Below, piece after piece: positions 1 through 5,310 of a stretch of 5,400 nucleotides of DNA (the stretch's first letter is position 1; every line of letters begins with the position of its first letter). A program made the position numbers and the translations under genes. The stretch is from an uncultured Ruminococcus sp. (GTDB taxonomy: Bacteria > Bacillota > Clostridia > Oscillospirales > Ruminococcaceae): contig CAMAIG010000140.1 in NCBI GenBank assembly GCA_945835085.1, forward strand, positions 1 through 5,400, given 5' to 3'. Under the pieces are notes generated by a model. It did no database searches and was not told the origin of the DNA. It saw only the letters and a program-made list of their open reading frames with translations.

Positions 1-398
1 TCATCAGGACTGCCGAGGCTGCCGGGGCTGACGGCATAATCATTCCCAAGCGCAGGAGCGCTTCTCTTAATGCTACGGTATATAAGACCTCCGCAGGCGC
101 TGCAAGCTGGCTTCCCGTGGCAAGGGTCGCAAATCTCGGCGCTGCTATTGACACTCTCAAGAAAAACGGCGTCTGGATATACGGCACCGACGCTTCCGGC
201 TCCGATTACACCGAAACCTCCTTTACGGGTCCCGTGGCTCTTGTTATCGGCTCGGAGGGCTTCGGAATGGGCAAGCTTGTGGGAGATAAATGCGATTTTC
301 TTGTTAAGCTCCCTATGTACGGAAAGATTACTTCTCTCAACGCTTCTGTGGCAGCGGGCATTTTTATGTACGAGGCAGTAAGACAGAGAAGAAGCTGA
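1..398 (+). CDS. rlmB: 23S rRNA 2'-O-methyltransferase RlmB-like (TrmH/SpoU family), 5'-truncated by window
   Basis: C-terminal ~131 residues of a SpoU-family RNA ribose methyltransferase; the first complete codon is at position 3 and the stop is TGA 396-398. The family uses S-adenosylmethionine to 2'-O-methylate a nucleotide in rRNA or tRNA and folds as a trefoil-knot (SPOUT) dimer in the cytoplasm. The visible part begins with IRTAEAAGADGIIIP, the end of motif 1 carrying its Arg. It continues with motif 2, GPVALVIGSEGFGM (about 231-272), and motif 3, KLPMYGKITSLNASVAAGI (about 306-363), which together make the SAM-binding knot. Family members are usually about 245-270 residues, so roughly half is missing on the left. 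The RlmB rather than TrmL or generic TrmH assignment is inference, because the N-terminal L30e-like substrate domain is outside the window. No terminator lies in the 37 nt before the next gene, so the two are probably co-transcribed. That gap holds only a trivial 7-codon ATG frame (400-423). Confidence 0.9.
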   Translation, partial: IRTAEAAGADGIIIPKRRSASLNATVYKTSAGAASWLPVARVANLGAAIDTLKKNGVWIYGTDASGSDYTETSFTGPVALVIGSEGFGMGKLVGDKCDFLVKLPMYGKITSLNASVAAGIFMYEAVRQRRS

Positions 399-422
399 CA
401 TGGCTATTGATTTTATTGATTA

Positions 423-428
423 GGGAGG
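423..428 (+). promoter_or_regulatory. Ribosome binding site fixing a TTG start at 436
   Basis: GGGAGG lies 7 nt upstream of TTG 436. An in-frame TAG at 421-423 excludes any earlier start, and the next in-frame ATG is about 65 codons downstream, after the first conserved-looking repeats. The TTG is therefore well supported. Confidence 0.85.
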
Positions 429-435
429 TTTAGCG

Positions 436-3400
436 TTGGCTGATAGTAAGTTTTCTCTTGACGATATACTGAACGAATACGGCTCGGGTCACAAAAGCAA
501 TTCGACAGAGTCCCTTGACGATATTCTCAACAGCTATCCCGCTACTAAAAATTACGAGGACTCGGGGCTTGCCGATATTTTCGACAGCCGCAGCTCCACT
601 ACAGATATTGACCTTAGCGGCATTAACATCTCCATGCCCAAGGATTATCCCTCTCCCGAGGAGATACGCCAAAGGGAAAAGGAAGCGGAGGAACAGGAAA
701 ATGCCCGCAGGATCGCCCGTGAGGACGAGATAAAGCGTAAGAAGCAGATAGATTACGAGATAATGAGCGGCGATTACGACAGGAAATATATGCCCGAGGA
801 GCTTAAAACCTCGGAGGAGCTTGCTGCGGAGGCTGCTGCAAGGGAAGCTCAGGAGGCTGCCCGTGAAGCTGCTCCTGCCGAAAACGTACCCGATTCCGCT
901 CCAAGCCGCACTGAGGAACACAGAAAGGTCAAGGTAAAGCATACAAAGAAAAAGATAGTTCCCGATATCCTTGACAATATCAAGGGTGTGGGCAGCTCCG
1001 ATGAGCAGATAGACGAATTTGAACAGAAATACGGCAATATGCCGCTGTTTACCGTTTCAGCCGATGACGATCCCCTTGTCCCGCTCCATGAGATACCTTA
1101 TGACATAGAGCCTGATGCGGGTGTGAGCCTTTCGGAAAAGATTGAGCGGGCAGAGGAATATGAGGAGAAATACAAGGCTGCAAAGCGTCCCACTTCCGTC
1201 AAACCCGAAAAAATATCCTCAAAGGACAGGGCGGCTAAGGTAAAGCAGCCCCCAAATGACCCCCTTGCAAAATATGCCGCTATCGACGACATTGACAGCA
1301 TTCTTGACCAGTATGAGAAAAAGGACAGACCCAAAGCCACGGTCAAGAGCGATACCTCTCCCCTTAAAGGCTTTACGGATATTTTCAACAAGCTGATGGC
1401 TAAGGAGGAGGGGGAGCAGGAAGGCTCCGAGCTTCTTGACGGCAGCATTAAAAAGGTACGCAAGGGTCAGAACGGCGTTGCTCCCATTGAAAGAAAGTCT
1501 ATTTCCGATATTGACCTTGATCTTGCAGACAAGCTTATCGAGGATACGGCTCAGATAAATGCCGATAAAACAAAGGCTGAGCTTAATAAGCTCAATGAAC
1601 TGAAGGAACGCCGCAGCGACAAGGTGAAGAATTTCGTTCTCCTTGACGGCGAAGAGGAGTCGGGGGAGGAGGACCTCCGTGAGGAAGAGGAGATCGAGGA
1701 TTTCGAGAGGCTTGATGACGCTCCCTCCATTGCCGCTCATATCGACGGTCAGAAGAATAAGCTTGTGGTAAGGCTTCTGGTGCTTATCGTATGCTTTGCG
1801 GCAACGGCTTATATGGCTGCCGCAAATGATTTCGGTCTGCCTGTGCTTGAAACCATACCTCTTATAAATAAGCGGCTCCAGCCAAATGTTTTCCTTTTTG
1901 TAAACAGCATTATCGGTGTGGTGGCAGGCTTTGCCTCCTATCAGACCATTTCAAACGGAATGTCGAAGCTCCTTTCCGCAAAGGCTGACTGTGACACTCT
2001 CTCGGCTATGGCGCTTATCTCATGCCTTGCCACCTCAATGATATCCGTTGCCGATACCAATATGGTAAGAGGCAGCTTTGTGTGCATTTATGTGCCTGTG
2101 GCAATAGGCTCACTTATTTTCAACACCATAGGAAAGCTCCTTATCATCACAAGGACTCAGCGGAGCTTTGAACATATCTCGGGAGATAATGAGAGATACG
2201 CTTTGTTTATCATTGACGACGAGGAAAGGGCACAGAACTTTACCCGAGGCTCTCTGACGGATTTCCCCATTCTTGCGGGAATGCAGAAGACCGAGGTGGT
2301 GACCGATTTCCTGAAGACCTCCTATGCAAGCGACAGCGCCGACCGCTTCTGCCGAATGGTATCTCCAATAATTGCCTGTGCAGGTCTTGTAATCGGGATA
2401 GTTGCGGGGCTTATGGCTCGTCCCGAGCATGGTACTATGGGCGCTGTATGCACGGGACTTTCCGTATTGTCGGGCTGCATATGCCTTTGCTCATGCTTCT
2501 CAATGATGCTTGTGGTAAACCTTCCCATGGAAAAGGCAAGCCGCAAATACCGTGAAAAGCAGGGTGCTATCCTGGGATTTGACAGCATTGACGAGTTCTG
2601 TGATACAAACAGCGTTCTTGTTGATGCGGCTCAGCTTTTCCCTGCAGGAAGCATCAGCCTTAAAAATATCAAGTCCTTCCCCGATACAAGCATTGACGAG
2701 GCTATCGTTGAGGCGGCAAGCCTTACGAGCCAGTCGGGAAGTATTCTCAATTCCATGTTCTATGACATTATCGTGGGCAAGACCGAAATGCTCAATCCCG
2801 TTGAAAGCTATCTTTTTGAGGACTCCATGGGACTGTGCGGCTGGATAAACAACAAGCGTGTGCTTCTTGGAAACCGTGAGCTTATGCAGAACCACAGCAT
2901 TGAAGGACTGCCATCCATCGCAAAGGAGAAGGAATATACCGACGAACACAGGATAGCGGTTTATCTTTCCATTTCGGGTCAGCTTTCGGCAATGTTCATT
3001 ATCGAGCTTACCCCCTCCTATCAGATATGCGAAGCCCTGAAGGAGCTTGAAAAAGCGCATATCTCCGTAATGGTAAGGTCTGTTGACTCTATGATATCCG
3101 TAAGCAAGCTTGCAGATCTTTTCGATGTTTCTCCCTCAATGTTCAGGCTGATACCCTTCAGGCATCACGCCGACTTTGAAAAGACCACCGAGTATATCGC
3201 AAAGCGCCGTGCGACACTTTCCTGCTCGGGAAAATTTGCTTCCTTTGCTCAGCTCATTCTCGGCTCCAACCGCCTGCGCGGAACTATTTCCGTGGGACTT
3301 GCCCTCCAGGCTGCTGAGATACTTCTCGGTATTCTCATAACTCTGACCCTGGTGCTTCTCAGCTCCATGGGCGAGCTTACAGCGACCCTTGCAATTGTGT

Positions 3401-3456
3401 TCAATCTTGTTTTTGTTGCTCTTTACTATATCTTCCAGGCGTTCAGAAAGGTCTGA
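436..3456 (+). CDS. Degenerate P1B-type ATPase-like membrane protein with long repeat-bearing cytoplasmic N-terminus
   Basis: 1006 residues, TTG start. Residues 1-440 are charged, low-complexity and probably disordered and cytoplasmic. They hold the short repeats SLDDILNEY (7-15), SLDDILNSY (26-34) and DIDSILDQY (285-293), a Glu/Ala/Arg-rich possible coiled coil (about 72-148) and an acidic stretch (404-428). Eight predicted membrane helices follow: about 443-463, 484-503, 520-538, 545-571, 640-660, 667-695, 949-975 and 979-1000. The 4+2+2 spacing matches heavy-metal (P1B) ATPases. Between helices 6 and 7, residues 710-907 resemble P and N domains: VLVDAAQLFPAG (727-738) sits where VVFDKTGTLTEG is expected, KRVLLGNRELM (807-817) matches the N-domain end, and RSVDSMISVSKLADLFDV (881-898) matches the TGDN region. 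The actuator loop is only ~68 residues with no TGE, the HP motif is gone and GDGxND is deleted. D730 aligns with the phosphorylated Asp. ATP-driven transport therefore looks unlikely; a sensory, scaffold or regulatory role is a guess. A terminator follows directly. Confidence 0.75.
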   Translation: MADSKFSLDDILNEYGSGHKSNSTESLDDILNSYPATKNYEDSGLADIFDSRSSTTDIDLSGINISMPKDYPSPEEIRQREKEAEEQENARRIAREDEIKRKKQIDYEIMSGDYDRKYMPEELKTSEELAAEAAAREAQEAAREAAPAENVPDSAPSRTEEHRKVKVKHTKKKIVPDILDNIKGVGSSDEQIDEFEQKYGNMPLFTVSADDDPLVPLHEIPYDIEPDAGVSLSEKIERAEEYEEKYKAAKRPTSVKPEKISSKDRAAKVKQPPNDPLAKYAAIDDIDSILDQYEKKDRPKATVKSDTSPLKGFTDIFNKLMAKEEGEQEGSELLDGSIKKVRKGQNGVAPIERKSISDIDLDLADKLIEDTAQINADKTKAELNKLNELKERRSDKVKNFVLLDGEEESGEEDLREEEEIEDFERLDDAPSIAAHIDGQKNKLVVRLLVLIVCFAATAYMAAANDFGLPVLETIPLINKRLQPNVFLFVNSIIGVVAGFASYQTISNGMSKLLSAKADCDTLSAMALISCLATSMISVADTNMVRGSFVCIYVPVAIGSLIFNTIGKLLIITRTQRSFEHISGDNERYALFIIDDEERAQNFTRGSLTDFPILAGMQKTEVVTDFLKTSYASDSADRFCRMVSPIIACAGLVIGIVAGLMARPEHGTMGAVCTGLSVLSGCICLCSCFSMMLVVNLPMEKASRKYREKQGAILGFDSIDEFCDTNSVLVDAAQLFPAGSISLKNIKSFPDTSIDEAIVEAASLTSQSGSILNSMFYDIIVGKTEMLNPVESYLFEDSMGLCGWINNKRVLLGNRELMQNHSIEGLPSIAKEKEYTDEHRIAVYLSISGQLSAMFIIELTPSYQICEALKELEKAHISVMVRSVDSMISVSKLADLFDVSPSMFRLIPFRHHADFEKTTEYIAKRRATLSCSGKFASFAQLILGSNRLRGTISVGLALQAAEILLGILITLTLVLLSSMGELTATLAIVFNLVFVALYYIFQAFRKV
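454..537 (+). repeat. Pair of SLDDILN(E/S)Y coding repeats at the protein N-terminus
   Basis: Two near-identical 27-nt units, 454-480 and 511-537, encode SLDDILNEY and SLDDILNSY. Their DNA differs at several third codon positions, so the peptide appears to be kept by selection and not to be a fresh DNA duplication. A diverged third copy, IDSILDQY, lies at 1291-1314. Looser relatives are LADIFDS (residues 45-51), PDILDNI (176-182) and FTDIFNK (313-319). Confidence 0.7.
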
Positions 3457-3469
3457 TAGGACATATTAT

Positions 3470-3526
3470 CCGCTGCTGCAGCTGTGACAAAATTTACGGG
3501 TGCGGCGGCGGTTTTTCCTTTTGTTT
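3470..3526 (+). terminator. Rho-independent terminator after the pseudo-ATPase gene
   Basis: CCGCTGCTGCA (3470-3480) pairs over 11 bp with TGCGGCGGCGG (3501-3511), with two G-U wobbles and no mismatch. The loop is 20 nt. The stem is followed by TTTTTCCTTTTGTTT (3512-3526). It starts 13 nt after the TGA of the preceding gene, and its T-tract runs into the downstream repeat. Confidence 0.85.
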
Positions 3527-3569
3527 GTACAGATTTTTGTACACCTTTTTGTTTGTACAGATTTTTGTA
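3519..3569 (+). repeat. Tandem 23-bp direct repeats carrying TTTGTACA boxes, likely operator
   Basis: Two identical 23-bp copies occupy 3519-3541 and 3547-3569, a 28-bp period. Each holds two TGTACA hexamers 12 bp apart. Box starts are 3526, 3538, 3554 and 3566, the last reading TGTATA, so the spacings are 12, 16 and 12 bp. Every box is preceded by TT. TGTACA is self-complementary, which suits a dimeric DNA-binding protein. The array ends about 5 bp before the -35 element of the MNT-HEPN operon promoter, a position suited to an activator or to a repressor reaching the -35. The regulator is unknown; binding by the MNT-HEPN complex itself (autoregulation) is speculative. A recent duplication within a T-rich terminator tail is the dull alternative. 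Confidence 0.7.
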
Positions 3570-3574
3570 TATCA

Positions 3575-3603
3575 TTGACAAATTGTGAGTGATGTGATAT
3601 AAT
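3575..3603 (+). promoter_or_regulatory. Strong sigma-A promoter with extended -10, driving the MNT-HEPN-hydrolase operon
   Basis: The -35 TTGACA (3575-3580) is separated by 17 bp from the -10 TATAAT (3598-3603). TG at 3595-3596 gives an extended -10 (TGATATAAT). Both hexamers are perfect consensus. Transcription would start near 3610, leaving a leader of about 37 nt before the ATG at 3647. The upstream terminator isolates it from the preceding operon. Confidence 0.88.
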
Positions 3604-3631
3604 ATTATTATAGCTTTTATGAATTTTTCCG

Positions 3632-3640
3632 AAAAGGAGG
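3632..3640 (+). promoter_or_regulatory. Ribosome binding site of the MNT-like gene
   Basis: AAAAGGAGG ends 6 nt before ATG 3647, a near-perfect Shine-Dalgarno match. With the strong promoter upstream it implies high expression of the first gene in the operon. Confidence 0.85.
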
Positions 3641-3646
3641 ATTTGT

Positions 3647-3964
3647 ATGTCCGTATCAGAAAATGCTGTTATCGAAAAAATGGTCGAGGACGTGGTGAGG
3701 CTGTGCGACCCCTGTGCGGTGTACCTCGTTTCAAAGAAAAATAACACTAAGGGCGAGCTTTCGGGCTTCAAGCTCTGTGCGGTTGTGCCCGACGGTGAAA
3801 GCCCCGATTCCGTGGAGTCACGGCTGCTTCTGGGGACGGAATGTCCTGTGCCCTGCGATTTTATAGTTTATACTCTGAGCGACTGGGACGACTGCTCCAA
3901 TGACGACTGCTCCTTCGCTTACAGGGTCGAGAACGGCGGTGAACGGCTCTATGTCAAGGGGTAA
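3647..3964 (+). CDS. Degenerate minimal nucleotidyltransferase (MNT-like) partner of a HEPN protein
   Basis: 105 residues, ATG start, first gene of the operon. Length and layout fit a MNT-fold protein: an N-terminal helix (5-20), a first strand CAVYLVSKKNNTKGEL (23-38), a second strand SGFKLCAVVPDG (39-50), a third strand CDFIVYTLSDW (70-80), and a tail RVENGGERLYVKG (93-105) like the usual 'eG.vLY' ending. In active MNTs the first turn reads LFGSxARG and the next strand SDxDL. Here these are LVSKKNNTKG and SGFKL, so the GS pair and both metal-binding Asp residues are absent; D71 may correspond to the third acidic residue. AMP-transfer activity is therefore not expected. In HEPN/MNT modules the MNT protein acts as the antitoxin, so a binding-only partner role is the best inference. 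Seven cysteines, including CDPC (20-23), are unusual for a small cytoplasmic protein. The MNT assignment depends on the neighbour and fold-level similarity and is moderate. Confidence 0.6.
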   Translation: MSVSENAVIEKMVEDVVRLCDPCAVYLVSKKNNTKGELSGFKLCAVVPDGESPDSVESRLLLGTECPVPCDFIVYTLSDWDDCSNDDCSFAYRVENGGERLYVKG

Positions 3965-4412
3965 CAGAAAGGGCGACAGCAAGCGCTATTACGACTGGAT
4001 ATACCACGCCTATATCGACAGGCTGAGCGCCCTGGAGCTGTGCAAGGATACCACATTATACGATGCGGCGGCGTTTCATTGCCAGCAGTGCATCGAAAAG
4101 GCGCTGAAGGGCTATCTGCTGTATAAAAGCCGTCATCTTCTTGATGGTCACAACCTTACATGGCTGTGCAAGCAGGCTGCTATGATGGACAGCAGCTTCG
4201 TTCAGTGGCTTGACGAAAGCGCTGTGCTCAACAGATACTACATAGAAACAAGGTACCCTGCCGATATCCCTATGGAGATAGACGGGGGCACCATGGAGTC
4301 ACTTATGACCATGAGCGGAGATATGCTGGATTTTATCTGCGATCAGACGGGCTTCGATTTCAGAAGCTATCACAAGAAAAGCAGAAGATCCGAAAGGAAA
4401 ACGGAGGAATGA
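3951..4412 (+). CDS. HEPN domain protein (putative toxin or effector of an MNT-HEPN pair)
   Basis: 153 residues from ATG 3951. HEPN proteins are small all-helical domains found with MNT partners, many acting as RNA-cutting or nucleotide-binding toxins. The family pattern is visible: an opening helix with YYDWIYHAYIDRLSALEL (13-30), the signature helix AAFHCQQCIEKALKGYLLYK (40-59), GHNLTWL (66-72) matching the conserved 'tHdL..L', and AVLNRYYIETRYPADIP (91-107) matching the family's Tyr...RYP ending. R61-x5-H67 fits an Rx4-6H spacing but is not in the usual C-terminal position for the RNase motif, so nuclease activity is unproven. An earlier in-frame ATG at 3900 has no ribosome site and would force a 65-nt overlap. 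ATG 3951 has a weak GGCGGTGA (3935-3942) and overlaps the MNT-like gene by 14 nt, pointing to translational coupling. The C-terminus is basic (KKSRRSERK). Confidence 0.82.
   Translation: MSRGNRKGDSKRYYDWIYHAYIDRLSALELCKDTTLYDAAAFHCQQCIEKALKGYLLYKSRHLLDGHNLTWLCKQAAMMDSSFVQWLDESAVLNRYYIETRYPADIPMEIDGGTMESLMTMSGDMLDFICDQTGFDFRSYHKKSRRSERKTEE
4403..4407 (+). promoter_or_regulatory. Ribosome binding site inside the HEPN 3' end, fixing a TTG start at 4416
   Basis: GGAGG lies 8 nt before TTG 4416, within the last codons of the HEPN gene. The HEPN stop TGA (4410-4412) is in the same frame as the next gene, with only TAC between it and the TTG, so no earlier start is possible. The HTH metal motif begins five codons later, so a later start would destroy the active site. 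Confidence 0.85.
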
Positions 4413-4415
4413 TAC

Positions 4416-5255
4416 TTGATAATTGATTTTCACACCCATGCATTTCCCGACGCACTTGCCCCGAAGGCTACTGCGGGGCTTAGAAAGGCTGTAAGGAGTT
4501 GCGGGCTTGGCTTTGAGGACGTTATGTACGGCGACGGCACTGCCGACGGACTTATTAAGCTGATGGACGGCGCAGGGGTGGATATTTCCGTGCTGCTGCC
4601 TGTGGCTACAAAGCCCGGTCAGGCTGAGGGGATAAACAAATGGGCACAGACCCTTGACAGGGAGCGGATAATTCCCTTTGCGGCAGTTTATCCCGACGAA
4701 AATATCCTCCGCACTCTGGAGAGCCTTGCAGAACAGGGATATAAGGGCATCAAGCTCCATGGGGAGTTCCAGAATTTCGACGCCGACGAGCCTCGCATGA
4801 TCGAGCTTTACCGCCGCTGCGGAGAATTGGGGCTTATCGCTGTTCTCCATGCGGGAGTTGACTGCACCTTCTGGCAGAATGTGAGAGTTACCCCCGAGCG
4901 CATGGCAAATGTTTTTGACAAGGTAAGCGGCACGAAATTCGTACTTGCTCACATGGGGGGAGTGATGTGCGAGGACAGGGCTGCCGAGCTTCTTGCGGGA
5001 GCGGAGGGTCTTTGGGTGGACACGGCTTATTCTGCGGGAAGATTTTCTCCCGAGAAAATGCGTATGCTCATTGAAGCCTTCGGCACCGACAGAGTCCTGC
5101 TTGCAAGCGATATCCCCTGGAACGACCCCCGTGACAATATCAAGCTTGTCCGTGACTGCGGATTATCCGAGGAGGATACGGACAGGATCCTTTTCGGAAA
5201 CGCCTGCAAACTCCTGGGTATTGACCCGGGGGACAAATTATTACAAAAAACATAA
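4416..5255 (+). CDS. Amidohydrolase-2 family metal-dependent hydrolase (TIM barrel)
   Basis: 279 residues, TTG start, 3 nt after the HEPN stop in the same frame. The expected active-site set of the amidohydrolase superfamily (ACMSD-like, PF04909 type) is present in order. H6 and H8 lie in DFHTHAFP after strand 1, GIKLHGEFQ (111-119) on a middle strand, H145 in AVLHAG, H179 in VLAHMGG and D232 in LLASDIPW after strand 8. By analogy with ACMSD, H6, H8, H145 and D232 would hold a divalent metal and H179 would be catalytic. The C-terminal ILFGNACKLLGI (258-269) is the common family ending. Length is usual and nothing is missing, so it should be an active cytoplasmic hydrolase or decarboxylase, but the substrate cannot be told from the sequence. 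It shares the promoter at 3575 with the MNT-HEPN genes. Whether it works with them or only rides along is unknown. No hairpin terminator is evident downstream. Confidence 0.9.
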   Translation: MIIDFHTHAFPDALAPKATAGLRKAVRSCGLGFEDVMYGDGTADGLIKLMDGAGVDISVLLPVATKPGQAEGINKWAQTLDRERIIPFAAVYPDENILRTLESLAEQGYKGIKLHGEFQNFDADEPRMIELYRRCGELGLIAVLHAGVDCTFWQNVRVTPERMANVFDKVSGTKFVLAHMGGVMCEDRAAELLAGAEGLWVDTAYSAGRFSPEKMRMLIEAFGTDRVLLASDIPWNDPRDNIKLVRDCGLSEEDTDRILFGNACKLLGIDPGDKLLQKT

Positions 5256-5269
5256 TTATGAATATTTAT

Positions 5270-5297
5270 TTGACAACTTGTTGATAAAAACTATATT
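5270..5297 (+). promoter_or_regulatory. Candidate sigma-A promoter downstream of the amidohydrolase
   Basis: TTGACA (5270-5275), a 16-bp gap, then TATATT (5292-5297), in an AT-rich stretch between genes. A short inverted repeat CAAC-TT-GTTG (5274-5283) begins at the end of the -35. It would serve whatever begins near 5305-5320. Plausible, but AT-rich DNA often yields such matches. Confidence 0.5.
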
Positions 5298-5310
5298 TTG
5301 CAGGTGAATA

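Noticed and set aside
70..381. 103-codon + strand frame overlapping the rlmB-like gene
   Set aside because: Out of frame with the SpoU motifs and of low-complexity Leu/Ser/Arg composition typical of a shifted frame.
400..423. Seven-codon ATG frame (MAIDFID) between rlmB and the membrane protein gene
   Set aside because: Too short, no ribosome site and no leader-peptide or attenuator structure around it.
430..3060. Long minus-strand open frames (430-942, 1219-1740, 2500-3060) opposite the large membrane protein gene
   Set aside because: They lie wholly inside a convincing + strand gene, have no ribosome sites or family motifs, and are the usual shadows of its codon pattern.
436..3456. Functional heavy-metal export ATPase
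   Set aside because: DKTGT, TGE, HP, CPC and GDGxND are all missing or altered, so active pumping is not supported.
3519..3569. CRISPR-like repeats
   Set aside because: Only two copies, with a 5-bp gap instead of a spacer of ~30 bp, and no cas genes; better read as operator boxes or a tandem duplication.
3519..3571. Copper-type CopY operator linked to the metal-ATPase-like protein
   Set aside because: TACAnnTGTA is absent, and the boxes lie after the terminator of the ATPase-like gene, upstream of a different operon.
4299..4952. 217-codon minus-strand frame
   Set aside because: Antisense to the amidohydrolase and the HEPN end, both with clear motifs; the translation shows no recognisable domain.
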